From NCBI GenBank assembly GCA_000026125.1, contig CU207211.1:1054001-1118000 (forward strand): 64,000 nt of DNA, given 5' to 3'. This document shows positions 27,872 to 37,494 of this stretch, piece by piece; within the stretch, counting starts at the first letter, position 1, and every line of letters begins with the position of its first letter. The notes below the pieces were generated by a model. That model was given only the letters and a program-made list of their open reading frames with translations. It searched no databases and was not told where the DNA came from. A program made the translations under genes and the position numbers. This DNA is from Herminiimonas arsenicoxydans (GTDB taxonomy: Bacteria; Pseudomonadota; Gammaproteobacteria; Burkholderiales; Burkholderiaceae_D).

Positions 27872-28359
27872 TATATCGGTGCAGAGATACTCCAATCTGG
27901 CGCTTCGTTTGCTCAGGTCTCGCACTTGATTCTCTTTTGTCAATGTATGGTTTCGTTGATCTGTTTATTTGTATAAATCGGGTGTAAAGTTCTGCACGGC
28001 AACATGGCGTCATCCGCTTATTCCTCGTCAGCGATGAATAAAAATGATGGTTATGGATAGCCAGACGAATGGCGATACCTGTAAAAAATAGAATACGAGA
28101 CACTGAAGGCGCACGATACCGGCCCGATGGCCAGATTTCCCTCGGCCTGCACAGCACATAGATGTCTTCAGGCATTCTCCCTGGCTATTTTTGCGATTTA
28201 TCGCTTCCTCACCGTCAAGCTTCTGTATTAATGGCCGTTATATGACTAACGTATGACAGCTTTTGCGATGTCAATTTTTTTCAGAATGCCGCCTGCGTTA
28301 TCGGCACATGATGAAATTGCAACAATGTTTGAGTATAAAAAAATTTTGGAGAAGACACC
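27872..28359. other. Intergenic region upstream of the chemoreceptor gene
   Basis: 488 bp with no supported gene or RNA. I looked for tRNA, riboswitch and sigma-28/sigma-54 promoters and found none convincing. The last 30 bp contain TTGGAGAAG, the ribosome site of the chemoreceptor. The longest ATG ORF here encodes only 15 residues or so. Confidence 0.4.
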
Positions 28360-30087
28360 GTGCGCATCGCAAATATGAAAATAGGTACCCGGCTGGGACT
28401 GGGATTCGGTTTGATCCTGCTGTTGGTCGCAGCTATGGGCGCCACCGGCATCATGCGCCTGGAAAACATCAACGGTGCAAGTCGTCACCTGGTGGACGAT
28501 TCGCTGAGCATGCAAAAATCAGCGCAAAACTGGTTGCTGGGAACCAGCGTCAACGCGTCGCGTACTTTGGCCTTGGTGAAGGCATCGGATCCGGAGTCGC
28601 AGGAATTCTTCCAGAAAGCGATTACTGCGCAGAGCAAGCAGATTACCGAAATTCAAAAAAGTATTGAAGATCGCATCAATAGTGACAAGGAAAAAGAACT
28701 GTTTGCTGAAGTGGCAAAAAAACGCAGTGCTTACATTGATATCCGCAAGTCGATTCTTGGCGTCAAAGCCGGTGGCAATATTGCCGAAGCCAATCAGATG
28801 ATCGATACAAAAATGGTGCCGGCACTGGATGCCTATGTCGATAGCGTAAAAAATGTGCTCGGCCACTATGAAAATGAAGTCAAACTGGCAGATGAATCGA
28901 TCACCGACGATTATCTGTCTGGTCGTATGGCGCTGATCATAGGCGCGGTGATTGCGATACTGCTGGGCACACTCATCGCCTGGCGCCTGACGGTGGGCAT
29001 TACGCGTCCCTTGCATGAAGCCCTGAAAGTGGCCGAGTCGGTAGCAGAAGGCGATCTGACGGCGCGCAGCGACATGGCAGAGACCCAGGATGAACCCGGA
29101 TTGCTGCTCAGCGCTTTGGGCCGCATGCAGGCAAACCTGGTGCGTACCGTTACGCAGATTCGCCTCGGCACCGATACGATAGCCACCGCATCGAGCGAGA
29201 TTGCCAGCGGCAACCTGGATCTTTCCTCGCGTACCGAACAGCAGGCCAGCTCGCTGGAAGAAACCGCTTCCTCGATGGAAGAATTGACATCGACCGTGAA
29301 GCAGAACGCCGATAACTCGCGTCAGGCAAATCAGCTGGCGGTGGCCGCTTCGACAGTCGCGGTGAAGGGTGGCGCGGTGGTTTCGCAAGTAGTCGATACC
29401 ATGGGTGCCATCAACAACTCGGCGAAGAAAATTGTCGACATCATCGGCGTCATCGACGGCATCGCATTCCAGACCAACATCCTGGCATTGAATGCTGCTG
29501 TTGAAGCAGCACGTGCCGGCGAGCAGGGCCGCGGCTTCGCGGTGGTGGCAACGGAGGTACGCAATCTGGCGCAACGTTCCGCTGCTGCGGCAAAAGAGAT
29601 CAAGACCCTGATCGGCGATTCAGTCGAGAAGGTCGATGCGGGCAGCAAACTGGTGGCGGAAGCCGGTACCACGATGGATGAAATCGTCGACGGCGTCAAA
29701 CGCGTCGCCGATATCATGGCCGAGATTACCGCTGCCAGCCAGGAGCAGAGCGACGGTATCGAGCAGGTCAATCAGGCTGTCAGCCAGATGGATCAGGTTA
29801 CGCAGCAGAATGCCGCACTGGTGGAAGAGGCAGCCGCTGCCGCTGAATCGCTGCAGGATCAGGCCAGGAATCTGGCGGAAGCCGTCAGTGTGTTCCGCGT
29901 TGGCAGTGGCTATGCGACAGCGCAGTCAGCCGCGCCGCGTACGGTGCAATCGACAGCTATGCACAAACCACTCGCTGCTCCCGTCAAAAAATCTTCGTCA
30001 TCCTCGTCGCTGACGGTGACTGAATCGAAGAAAGTCGCAGCACCCAAACCGGTTGCAGCCGGCGGCGATGACTGGGAAGAGTTTTAA
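28360..30087 (+). CDS. Methyl-accepting chemotaxis protein
   Basis: A 575-residue transmembrane chemoreceptor. Helix 1 is about residues 10-35 ([20 protein letters not shown]), the periplasmic part (about 36-190) is a four-helix-bundle sensor, helix 2 about 190-210, then HAMP (about 210-262) and a cytoplasmic signalling bundle with the conserved hairpin [20 protein letters not shown] and [19 protein letters not shown]. The last residues DDWEEF match the xWxxF pentapeptide that tethers CheR/CheB in Tar-like receptors. GTG at 28360 has GGAGAAG upstream; the ATG at 28375 is an alternative. No che genes are nearby; ligand unknown. Confidence 0.94.
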   Translation: MRIANMKIGTRLGLGFGLILLLVAAMGATGIMRLENINGASRHLVDDSLSMQKSAQNWLLGTSVNASRTLALVKASDPESQEFFQKAITAQSKQITEIQKSIEDRINSDKEKELFAEVAKKRSAYIDIRKSILGVKAGGNIAEANQMIDTKMVPALDAYVDSVKNVLGHYENEVKLADESITDDYLSGRMALIIGAVIAILLGTLIAWRLTVGITRPLHEALKVAESVAEGDLTARSDMAETQDEPGLLLSALGRMQANLVRTVTQIRLGTDTIATASSEIASGNLDLSSRTEQQASSLEETASSMEELTSTVKQNADNSRQANQLAVAASTVAVKGGAVVSQVVDTMGAINNSAKKIVDIIGVIDGIAFQTNILALNAAVEAARAGEQGRGFAVVATEVRNLAQRSAAAAKEIKTLIGDSVEKVDAGSKLVAEAGTTMDEIVDGVKRVADIMAEITAASQEQSDGIEQVNQAVSQMDQVTQQNAALVEEAAAAAESLQDQARNLAEAVSVFRVGSGYATAQSAAPRTVQSTAMHKPLAAPVKKSSSSSSLTVTESKKVAAPKPVAAGGDDWEEF

Positions 30088-30116
30088 AGACCGCTTATCC
30101 GCTGCACGCGGATAAC

Positions 30117-30170
30117 AAAAAGGGATTCTGCAGGGGGCGATAACATCGCCTTGTTGCAGAATCCCTTTTT
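30117..30170. terminator. Long bidirectional Rho-independent terminator
   Basis: AAAAAGGGATTCTGCA (30117-30132) pairs with TGCAGAATCCCTTTTT (30155-30170), a 16-bp stem with an inner hairpin GGCGATaacATCGCC. It lies between the chemoreceptor and the leftward fghA and can stop both transcripts. Confidence 0.9.
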
Positions 30171-30215
30171 ATTTGTCTGACGCACTAGGGCTGATGCACA
30201 TTCAGCCGGTCGTGA

Positions 30216-31073
30216 TTACTTGTTCAGGATGGCGCTGTGAAACGCGATGTGATCCTGCATGAAGGTCGAGATGAAATAGTAGTTGTGATCGTAGCCGGAA
30301 TGACGACGTAGCGTCAGTGGCTGATCTGCCGCCCAGCATGCCGCTTCAAACTGATGTGGCTTTAGCTGTTCATCCAGGAATTGATCGTCCAGACCCTGAT
30401 CGATCAGGATGCCTTGCGGGAACGGGGTCTTGCGTGTACGCATCAACGCGCTGGCATCATGCTGCAACCAGGTCGACTGATCCGGGCCCAGGTAGGCCGA
30501 GAATGCTTTTTGCCCCCACGGCACTTCAGTCGGTGCCGTGATCGGAGCAAAAGCAGATACCGATTGATAAATTTCCGGATATTTCAGCGCCAGCGTCAAC
30601 GCGCCATGGCCGCCCATCGAATGCCCGAACACGCCGATACGATCGGCGCGGGCAGGAAATTGAGCAAGGATGATGTTGCGCAGTTCCTGCACGACATAGG
30701 ATTCCATGCGGAAGCAAGCCGACCATGGTTCCTGCGTCGCATCGATATAAAAACCTGCGCCGTGACCGAAGTCCCAGCTGTCTCCTGCGCCCTTGATGCC
30801 CGTGCGGCGCGGACTGGTATCCATCGTGACCAGCATGATGCCGTGTTCGGCCGCATAGCGCTGCGCGCCGCCCTTGATCATGAAGGTTTCATCGGTGCAG
30901 GTCAGACCGGCCAGATAAAACAGTACCGGTACTTTGTGCAGTTTCGCTTGTGGCGGCTCATAGACCGAAAACGTCATCGGAAAATTGGTCGATGTCGATT
31001 CGTGTTTGTAAAAGCTTTGAACACCGTTAAAACATTTATGCTGACTGATGAGTTCCACTTCTTCCCCGCGCAT
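30216..31073 (-). CDS. fghA: S-formylglutathione hydrolase
   Basis: A 285-residue alpha/beta-hydrolase that splits S-formylglutathione to formate and glutathione, the second step of glutathione-dependent formaldehyde detoxification. Ser152 in FGHSMGGHGALT is the nucleophile; LAGLTCTDETFMIKGGAQ and GYDHNYYFISTFM (catalytic His) are family motifs, with the Asp in LIDQGLDDQF. The ATG directly abuts the frmA stop (TAAATG), so it is probably translated by reinitiation, and no separate ribosome site is seen. Confidence 0.94.
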   Translation of the reverse strand: MRGEEVELISQHKCFNGVQSFYKHESTSTNFPMTFSVYEPPQAKLHKVPVLFYLAGLTCTDETFMIKGGAQRYAAEHGIMLVTMDTSPRRTGIKGAGDSWDFGHGAGFYIDATQEPWSACFRMESYVVQELRNIILAQFPARADRIGVFGHSMGGHGALTLALKYPEIYQSVSAFAPITAPTEVPWGQKAFSAYLGPDQSTWLQHDASALMRTRKTPFPQGILIDQGLDDQFLDEQLKPHQFEAACWAADQPLTLRRHSGYDHNYYFISTFMQDHIAFHSAILNK

Positions 31074-32180
31074 TTAGTAAATCACAACCGAGCGGATTGA
31101 CTCGCCGCTCTTCATCAAATCAAAACCTTCATTGATCCGTTCCAGCGGCAATGTATGCGTAATCAGATCGTCGATGTTGAGTTTGCCTTCCATATACCAG
31201 TCGACAATTTTCGGCACGTCGGTACGACCGCGCGCCCCGCCGAAGGCAGAGCCTTTCCATTCGCGACCGGTAACCAGCTGGAATGGGCGGGTGCTGATTT
31301 CCGCACCGGCTTCGGCGACCCCGATCACGATAGACTGGCCCCAGCCCTTGTGGCAGCATTCGAGTGCCTGGCGCATCGTGTGCACATTGCCTATGCACTC
31401 GAAGCTGTAGTCAGCGCCGCCGTCGGTCAGTTGCACGATGGCATCGACCACGTTTTCAACCTTGCTCGGATTGATGAAGTGCGTCATGCCGAACTTGCGC
31501 GCCATCGCTTCGCGCGCCGGATTGAGATCGACACCGATGATCTTGTCGGCACCGACCATTTTTGCAGCTTGAATCACGTTGAGGCCGATCCCGCCGAGGC
31601 CGAACACGACCACGTTGGCGCCGGCTTCCACTTTGGCAGTAAAAAGAACCGCCCCGACGCCGGTAGTGACGCCGCAGCCGATATAGCAAACCTTGTCGAA
31701 CGGGGCATCTTCACGGATTTTCGCCAAGGCGATTTCCGGCACCACGATGTAATTCGAGAAGGTCGATGTGCCCATGTAGTGAAACAGCGGCTTGCCATCG
31801 ATGGAGAAACGGCTGGTCGCATCCGGCATCAGGCCGCGGCCTTGCGTGGAGCGTATCTTCTGGCACAGATTGGTTTTGCGCGACAGGCAGAATTTGCATT
31901 CGCGGCATTCCGGCGTGTAAAGAGGAATGACGTGATCGTCTTTCTTCAGGCTTTTTACGCCAGCGCCGACTTCGACCACCACGCCGGCGCCTTCATGGCC
32001 GAGGATGGCAGGGAAGATACCTTCCGGATCGGCACCGGAGAGCGTGTAGTAATCGGTATGGCAAATGCCGGTCGCCTTGATCTCGACCAGCACTTCGCCT
32101 TCGCGGGGGCCACCCAATTCAACTTCTTCGATGGTTAACGGTTGTCCTGCTTTCCAGGCGACGGCGGCTTTGGTTTTCAT
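31074..32180 (-). CDS. frmA: Class III alcohol dehydrogenase / S-(hydroxymethyl)glutathione dehydrogenase
   Basis: A 368-residue zinc NAD-dependent dehydrogenase that oxidises S-hydroxymethylglutathione to S-formylglutathione. Catalytic-zinc ligands are in GICHTDYY and GHEGAGVV; the structural-zinc loop is [16 protein letters not shown]; the NAD-binding [14 protein letters not shown] follows. The [12 protein letters not shown] is preferred; an open frame runs 66 codons up without similarity. No FrmR-like repressor gene is adjacent. Upstream lies minE, also leftward, 154 bp away. Confidence 0.95.
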   Translation of the reverse strand: MKTKAAVAWKAGQPLTIEEVELGGPREGEVLVEIKATGICHTDYYTLSGADPEGIFPAILGHEGAGVVVEVGAGVKSLKKDDHVIPLYTPECRECKFCLSRKTNLCQKIRSTQGRGLMPDATSRFSIDGKPLFHYMGTSTFSNYIVVPEIALAKIREDAPFDKVCYIGCGVTTGVGAVLFTAKVEAGANVVVFGLGGIGLNVIQAAKMVGADKIIGVDLNPAREAMARKFGMTHFINPSKVENVVDAIVQLTDGGADYSFECIGNVHTMRQALECCHKGWGQSIVIGVAEAGAEISTRPFQLVTGREWKGSAFGGARGRTDVPKIVDWYMEGKLNIDDLITHTLPLERINEGFDLMKSGESIRSVVIY

Positions 32181-32284
32181 GAATGCTCCTGAAAAAATGG
32201 GCGATGCGAAATGATAAGTGAAATGACAGCTTCGCTCGCCGATGGTGGTTCTGCAGATATTGCTGCATGACAGCAGCTGGATTT

Positions 32285-32311
32285 GCGGCCCACCGTCGGG
32301 CGGTGAGCCGC
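32285..32311 (-). terminator. Hairpin downstream of minE, weak terminator candidate
   Basis: GCGGCCCACCG (32285-32295) pairs with CGGTGAGCCGC (32301-32311) with one mismatch and a 5-nt loop. It lies 24 bp past minE in the leftward direction. No T-run follows, so it may be an attenuator or RNA-stability element rather than a classic terminator. Confidence 0.4.
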
Positions 32312-32334
32312 ATTTATTTCCGGATGCTTTTCTG

Positions 32335-32601
32335 TTAAGGCTTGACGAGTTCGTCTTCCGGCAGCACCACGTTAACATCCAGTACTTCCAGATTGCCCTG
32401 GCTGTTCAGTGAAATCTTGATGTCATCCGGATTGACTTTGACATATTTGGAAATCACCGCGATCAGTTCCTTGTGCAGAGCAGGCAGGAAGTCCGGACCG
32501 GTACGACCATTGCGCTCACGCGCGATGATGATTTGCAGACGTTCCTTGGCGGCGTTTGCGGTTTTTGGTTTTGTATTGAACAAAAATGACAGAAGCGCCA
32601 T
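32335..32601 (-). CDS. minE: Cell-division topological factor MinE
   Basis: An 88-residue MinE, which stimulates MinD ATPase and drives Min oscillation so that the division ring forms at mid-cell. The N-terminal [27 protein letters not shown] holds the membrane-targeting and MinD-binding helix; the rest is the dimerising topological-specificity domain. It starts 2 bp after the minD stop, so it is translationally coupled. Confidence 0.97.
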   Translation of the reverse strand: MALLSFLFNTKPKTANAAKERLQIIIARERNGRTGPDFLPALHKELIAVISKYVKVNPDDIKISLNSQGNLEVLDVNVVLPEDELVKP

Positions 32602-32603
32602 GA

Positions 32604-33419
32604 TTACTTACTCCCAAAAATTCTTTGCAGGAAACCTGGCTTTTCGTAGTCGGTAAAGCGCAGCGGAATTTCTTCGCCCAGAAAGCGTGACACGACATCC
32701 TTGTACGCTTCGGAGACTTCGCTGCCTTCAATGTGAATCGCCGGATTACCGGCGTTCGATGCATGCAATACCGATTCCGATTCCGGAATGATGCCGACCA
32801 GCGGAATGCGCAGAATTTCCTGCACATCGGTGTAGGACAGCATTTCACCTGCTTCGACGCGTTTCGGCACGTAGCGGGTGATCAGCAAATGTTCCTTGAC
32901 CGGTTCTCCGCCGTTTTGTGCACGGCGCGATTTCGCCTGGATGATGCCGAGTATGCGATCCGAATCGCGTACCGACGACACTTCTGGATTGGTGACGATG
33001 ATCGCTTCATCTGCAAAGGTCAGCGCCATCACGGCGCCGTGCTCGATACCCGCCGGCGAATCGCAGATGATGAACTCGAAATCCATGGCGGCCAGATCCT
33101 GCAGCACGCGCTCGACGCCGTCTTCCGACAGCGCATCCTTGTCGCGTGTTTGCGAAGCCGGCAGGACGAACAGATTGTCGCAGTGCTTGTCCTTGATCAG
33201 CGCCTGATTCAGCGTGGCTTCCTTGTTGACGACATTGATCAGGTCGTACACCACGCGGCGTTCGCAACCCATGATCAGATCGAGGTTGCGCAGGCCGACG
33301 TCGAAATCGATGATGACGGTTTTATGCCCGCGCAGCGCCAGACCGGAGCCAAAGCTGGCGCTCGAAGTGGTTTTGCCGACGCCGCCTTTACCCGATGTTA
33401 CAACGATGATTTTTGCCAA
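32604..33419 (-). CDS. minD: Septum-site ATPase MinD
   Basis: A 271-residue ParA-type ATPase. The deviant Walker A is GKGGVGKTT (10-18), with the signature Lys; the C-terminal helix [10 protein letters not shown] is the membrane-targeting sequence. It recruits MinC and is displaced by MinE. It lies in minC-minD-minE order, 38 bp after minC. Confidence 0.98.
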   Translation of the reverse strand: MAKIIVVTSGKGGVGKTTSSASFGSGLALRGHKTVIIDFDVGLRNLDLIMGCERRVVYDLINVVNKEATLNQALIKDKHCDNLFVLPASQTRDKDALSEDGVERVLQDLAAMDFEFIICDSPAGIEHGAVMALTFADEAIIVTNPEVSSVRDSDRILGIIQAKSRRAQNGGEPVKEHLLITRYVPKRVEAGEMLSYTDVQEILRIPLVGIIPESESVLHASNAGNPAIHIEGSEVSEAYKDVVSRFLGEEIPLRFTDYEKPGFLQRIFGSK

Positions 33420-33457
33420 AGGAAACCCCTTTCGTTAAATTAGTTCTAATAATTGGT

Positions 33458-34261
33458 TTATGCCGCTGCCTTGATGGGCAGCATGTCGATACGATTGCCT
33501 ATCAGGCGGACCTGCGTGGCCTGCTGTTTGCGGTCGGCCGGAAAGCCGTCCTCGAACGTGCGATACATGCCGGCGATCGAGACCAGTTCTGCTTCCATGC
33601 TTAAAGTAAAAATGCGTGCTTCGGTATTGCCGCTGGCGCCAGCAAGTGCACGGCCGCGCAGCGGCGCGTAGATGTGTATGCTGCCGTCGGCAATGACTTC
33701 GGCGCCGCTGTTGACGGCGGCAGTAATGATCAGATCGGCGCCGCGCGCATAAATACGCTGGCCTGCGCGCACCGGCATATCGACGATCATGGTATTGGCG
33801 GCAAACTGCGCGGGCGCTGCAGCGTGCGCAGTTTGCTGCATTACCGGCGCTATTTCCAATGCAACTTCTGCCGCTTCAAGCTCTATTTCAGCCTGTACCG
33901 GCACGGACGCTTTTGCATCTGCTGCTGGTGCGGGTGCCTTGAGCGGGCCATCCAGGCTCAGGCCGTGTGCGAGTATATCGGCTTCCATCTCCGGTGCGGC
34001 ATTGCGCACGGCGACGGCGTTCAGGCGGTATGCCTTCAGCAGCGTGGTGATGGCATGCCAGTCTATCGGTGGATGTGTTGCTGCGAGCGCGCCGATGTCG
34101 ATGACGGTAAACTCATCCTCGAAAAAATCAACATTGCCGCCGGTCATTTCCTGCATGGCGGCGTCGAGCACGCCCAGATCGACTTCGCGCAAAATGGCGG
34201 AGACGGCGACAACGGTGGAAATCTTGATTTCAATCGGTTTGCGAGATGAGCTTTTGGACAT
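33458..34261 (-). CDS. minC: FtsZ inhibitor MinC
   Basis: A 267-residue MinC from [13 protein letters not shown]. The N-terminal FtsZ-binding domain is about 1-105, then an Ala/Pro-rich linker (about 110-165, with [16 protein letters not shown]) longer than in E. coli (231 residues total), and the C-terminal right-handed beta-helix with [20 protein letters not shown] and [21 protein letters not shown] turns (here [12 protein letters not shown]). The upstream in-frame extension has no similarity. First gene of the min operon. Confidence 0.95.
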   Translation of the reverse strand: MSKSSSRKPIEIKISTVVAVSAILREVDLGVLDAAMQEMTGGNVDFFEDEFTVIDIGALAATHPPIDWHAITTLLKAYRLNAVAVRNAAPEMEADILAHGLSLDGPLKAPAPAADAKASVPVQAEIELEAAEVALEIAPVMQQTAHAAAPAQFAANTMIVDMPVRAGQRIYARGADLIITAAVNSGAEVIADGSIHIYAPLRGRALAGASGNTEARIFTLSMEAELVSIAGMYRTFEDGFPADRKQQATQVRLIGNRIDMLPIKAAA

Positions 34262-34507
34262 GGAAACGATAGTTGAGGATGCTGGATTGCCTTGAAATTT
34301 TCTAACCGATTTCTGAAGGGTAACTTTGTTCCTGGAACGCCGTGCCTGCAGAGACTGCGTGCCGCGTATTATAACCGCAGCCGGGCCGGCTTCAGCAGCT
34401 GTTTGCCACGACAAATCTACTAGCCGGTACTTCACGCCGCGTGAATTTTATATGCAGTTTTGCGTGAGGGCGCGTGTAGAATAGCCCCTTTTTTTTCGGG
34501 ACTAGCC

Positions 34508-35410
34508 ATGTGGTTCAAGAATCTTCAGATATACCGTCTTCCTGCACCATGGGCCATTACTGCCGAACAACTGGAAACCGATCTGGCGCCGCATGCATTT
34601 CTGCCTTGCAGCAGTCTGGATATGCAAAGCCAAGGTTGGGTATCGCCGCGTGAAAACGGTGCGCTCGTCTATACGCTCAATAAACAGATCATGCTGCTGC
34701 TCGGCACCGAGAAAAAGCTGCTGCCGACCACGGTAATCAATCAGGTTACCAAGATCAAGGCGGCGGAAATCGAAGAACAGCAGGGCTTCAAGCCCGGCCG
34801 CAAGCAGATGAAGGAACTCAAGGAAGACGTCACCGACGAGTTGCTGCCGCGCGCTTTCAGCATCTGGCGCCAGACCTGGGTCTGGATCGATCCGGTCAAC
34901 GGCTGGCTGGTCGTCGATGCCGGCAGTCCGGCGAAGGCCGATGAAGTCATCAAACTGCTGATCAAATCGGTAGACAAGTTACCGCTGGATACGCTGCATG
35001 TGGTGCAGTCGCCGGTAGCGGCGATGACGCAATGGCTGCTGACGGATGAAGCGCCGAGCGGATTTACCGTCGATCAGGACACCGAGTTGCGCTCCACCGG
35101 CGAAGGCAAGGCGACCGTGCGTTATGTGCGCCACACGCTGGAAGCCGAAGATGTACAGCGCCATATCGCTGCCGGCAAGCAATGCACACGGCTGGCGATG
35201 TCATGGGCCGACAAGATTTCCTTCGTGCTGACTGAATCGCTGGCCATCAAGCGCGTCGCACCGCTGGACGTCATCAAGGAAAACACCGATACCACGGCGC
35301 AAAACGATGATGAACGCTTCGATTCGGACGTGATGTTGATGACGGGCGAGTTGAGCCGCATGCTGGCCGATCTGGTGCAGGCTCTTGGCGGCGAGCAAGC
35401 TAAAAAATAA
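34508..35410 (+). CDS. rdgC: Recombination-associated protein RdgC
   Basis: A 300-residue RdgC, the E. coli length (303). It is a ring-shaped DNA-binding protein that limits RecA access. It opens [12 protein letters not shown] and has [19 protein letters not shown] and the [21 protein letters not shown] segment. A frame open 16 codons up is not supported by the family. It stands alone after the divergent min operon; a weak TAGAAT at about 34477 could be its -10 element. Confidence 0.95.
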   Translation: MWFKNLQIYRLPAPWAITAEQLETDLAPHAFLPCSSLDMQSQGWVSPRENGALVYTLNKQIMLLLGTEKKLLPTTVINQVTKIKAAEIEEQQGFKPGRKQMKELKEDVTDELLPRAFSIWRQTWVWIDPVNGWLVVDAGSPAKADEVIKLLIKSVDKLPLDTLHVVQSPVAAMTQWLLTDEAPSGFTVDQDTELRSTGEGKATVRYVRHTLEAEDVQRHIAAGKQCTRLAMSWADKISFVLTESLAIKRVAPLDVIKENTDTTAQNDDERFDSDVMLMTGELSRMLADLVQALGGEQAKK

Positions 35411-35569
35411 GTAGTCAGCCGGCGCAATCCCGGAGAATTTTCAGGGCGTCGAAGTTTTTGCCGGGCATGTATATTGCTGTTCAGTGCGAGTATGATGACG
35501 CAATCCGGTCTATGCAATGCAGACCTGATTGCGGTACCTTTTATTTCGTGTTTACTCTATAGAAAAGCT

Positions 35570-36022
35570 ATGGAAATTCAAGTCGGCGATATTGGCCATA
35601 TCATTCAATTGTCGGTGGCTCCCGTGTTCCTGCTGACCGGCGTCGGCACCAATTTGATGGTGCTGACCAATCGCCTGGGCCGGATTACCGACAGGTCGCG
35701 CGTATTGGAAGAGAAGCTGCGTACCGTTGATCCCATCCATCACCCGGATTTGAAGGCGGAGCTGGTTACCTTGTATCCACGCGCGCACCTGATCAATCGC
35801 GCCATTACGATGAGTACCGCATGTGCGCTGCTGGTCAGCCTGGTGATCATCTCGCTTTTCCTCGGCGATGCATTGAGCATCGAACTATCCAAATTCATCG
35901 CGACATTTTTTGTGTTGGCGCTGTTGTGCCTGGTTGGGAGCTTTCTGGCCTTGCTGCGCGAAATTCTGGTGGCAACGAATTCCTTGTACACGCGCAGGAT
36001 AGAGCCGATAGCGCGCCCCTGA
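35570..36022 (+). CDS. DUF2721 membrane protein
   Basis: A 150-residue protein with three predicted helices: about residues 10-30 (IIQLSVAPVFLLTGVGTNLMVL), about 75-100 and about 105-130 (LVSLVIISLFLGD, FFVLALLCLVGSFLAL). The loop NRLGRITDRSRVLEEKL is a family hallmark. Function is unknown. The open frame upstream of this ATG (from 35474) shows no similarity. A strong terminator follows at 36047-36077, so it is probably monocistronic. Confidence 0.85.
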   Translation: MEIQVGDIGHIIQLSVAPVFLLTGVGTNLMVLTNRLGRITDRSRVLEEKLRTVDPIHHPDLKAELVTLYPRAHLINRAITMSTACALLVSLVIISLFLGDALSIELSKFIATFFVLALLCLVGSFLALLREILVATNSLYTRRIEPIARP

Positions 36023-36046
36023 AGCCAGGAGACGGAATCACTTTTC

Positions 36047-36077
36047 AAAAAACCGCCGATATTTCGGCGGTTTTTTT
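36047..36077 (+). terminator. Rho-independent terminator
   Basis: AAAAAACCGCCGA (36047-36059) pairs with TCGGCGGTTTTTT with a short loop, ending in T7 at 36071-36077. It follows the DUF2721 gene by 25 bp. Confidence 0.92.
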
Positions 36078-36272
36078 ATTGTTGGCGCGAATGCTCACAC
36101 ATGCTTCCAGATAAATAACATGCTTTTCTGATAATGCTGATGTTAATCTGATCGTCTCATTTTTTTGAGAGCAATTCGGACATCAGGCAAACCTTTTGTC
36201 GTCGAAAAAAATCAACTAATAAACAATGCCGCGCTGTTTTGCGCGGCGGGTTCAATCATGGAGCGCTTATCA

Positions 36273-37034
36273 ATGAAACATAATTCTTCTGTATCGAGTG
36301 CCTTGCCTCGCAAGGTTTTTCATTTGGCGCGTTCTGCGGGTGTGCTGGTCTTGAGCATGGCCTTGTTCGCCTGCGCACATCAACCATCCGCTACCATCGC
36401 AGCCGATCCGGCTGTCATGACCCAAGCAAAATTGACTCAAATGAGTGCAGATCAGGCTTTGCAAGCGCTCAAGGATGGCAACGCACGTTTTGTATCCGGT
36501 AATGTCATCAAGCGCGACTTGCCGGCGCAGGTGAAAGCAACGGGTCACGATGGCCAGTTTCCACTGGCGAGTATTGTGAGTTGCATCGATTCGCGTTCGG
36601 CACCATCGCAAGTATTCGATCAAGGTGTGGGCGATTTGTTTGTTGCCAGTGTGGCGGGCAATGTCGTCAATGACGATATTCTCGGCAGCCTGGAATATGC
36701 CTCCAAAGTTGTGGGAACCAAACTGATAGTTGTTCTCGGTCATACGCATTGCGGTGGCGTTAAAGGTGCATGCGATGCTGCGGAACTGGGCAATCTGACG
36801 CAACTGCTGAACAAGATTCGTCCTGCAGTCAACATGACACCGGACGTGCATGGCAGTGACCGCTCATCGAAGAATCATTACTTTGTCGATGAAGTTGCAG
36901 AGAATAATGTGAAGCTGAATGTCAAAGCCGTGTTGGACAAGAGTCCGGTGTTGCGTGAGATGGCGCAAAAAGGCCAGGTCAAGGTGATTGGTGCAATGCT
37001 GGATGTAGAGACTGGAAAAATCCGGTTTTTCTGA
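36273..37034 (+). CDS. Beta-class carbonic anhydrase with lipoprotein signal peptide
   Basis: A 253-residue beta carbonic anhydrase. The zinc site is intact: Cys104, His157 and Cys160, with the Asp106-Arg108 dyad (SCIDSR; GHTHCGG). Unlike the usual cytoplasmic enzyme it has a long N-terminus, hydrophobic SAGVLVLSMALFAC with a lipobox (Cys34), so it should be lipidated in the envelope, probably in the periplasm. ATG at 36273 is supported by GGAG at 36260-36263; ATG at 36258 would add five residues. A hairpin at 36228-36247 sits just upstream in the leader. It may supply bicarbonate or buffer periplasmic CO2. Confidence 0.9.
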   Translation: MKHNSSVSSALPRKVFHLARSAGVLVLSMALFACAHQPSATIAADPAVMTQAKLTQMSADQALQALKDGNARFVSGNVIKRDLPAQVKATGHDGQFPLASIVSCIDSRSAPSQVFDQGVGDLFVASVAGNVVNDDILGSLEYASKVVGTKLIVVLGHTHCGGVKGACDAAELGNLTQLLNKIRPAVNMTPDVHGSDRSSKNHYFVDEVAENNVKLNVKAVLDKSPVLREMAQKGQVKVIGAMLDVETGKIRFF

Positions 37035-37050
37035 AGCCGGGTAATGGATT

Positions 37051-37084
37051 AAAAAAGCCCGCCTGATAAATCAGGCGGGCTTTT
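37051..37084. terminator. Bidirectional Rho-independent terminator
   Basis: AAAAAAGCCCGCCTGA (37051-37066) pairs with TCAGGCGGGCTTTT (37071-37084) with a 4-nt loop. It separates the carbonic anhydrase from the leftward yggX gene. Confidence 0.92.
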
Positions 37085-37111
37085 CATGATCATCGCGACA
37101 GACGAGACCTG

Positions 37112-37384
37112 TTATTCTGTTGGCGGTACGTAACCTTGTGCTGCGTCCGCACCTTCGCCGAAGAAATGCTTTTCCATTTGCGTCGCCAGATACTTGCGTG
37201 CACGCACATCGGCCAGATTCAAACGGTTTTCATTGACCAGCATGGTCTGATGCTTGAGCCAGGCTGCCCATGCTTCCTTCGATACGCTTTCATAGATGCG
37301 CTTGCCGAGTTCGCCCGGATACGGCGGAAAATCCAGTGCTTCGGCTTCCTTGTCGAGTTTGATGCAGTGAACCATGCGTGTCAT
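37112..37384 (-). CDS. yggX: Probable Fe(2+)-trafficking protein YggX
   Basis: A 90-residue YggX, involved in iron supply and protection of iron-sulfur clusters against oxidation. [19 protein letters not shown] has the conserved cysteine (Cys7), followed by [12 protein letters not shown] and [15 protein letters not shown]. Standard length. It is leftward, downstream of argA by 110 bp. Confidence 0.95.
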   Translation of the reverse strand: MTRMVHCIKLDKEAEALDFPPYPGELGKRIYESVSKEAWAAWLKHQTMLVNENRLNLADVRARKYLATQMEKHFFGEGADAAQGYVPPTE

Positions 37385-37494
37385 GTTGCTATCCTTTGTA
37401 TTGCCCGCTGCGTAGCTGTTAGTAACTGTTAGGCAGACCGGTTGAGTTGAAGCCGCCGCTCAGCGATGAGCAACGGCGTATTGAACTGATGCCA

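Noticed and set aside
27990..28030. Sigma-28 (FliA)-like TAAAGTTC upstream of the chemoreceptor
   Set aside because: The expected GCCGATAA -10 half is missing (ATGGCGTC instead) and it is over 330 bp from the start codon.
28290..28360. Sigma-54 promoter-like GGCAC...TTGCA near the chemoreceptor
   Set aside because: The GG-to-GC distance is 14, not the required 10, so the spacing is wrong.
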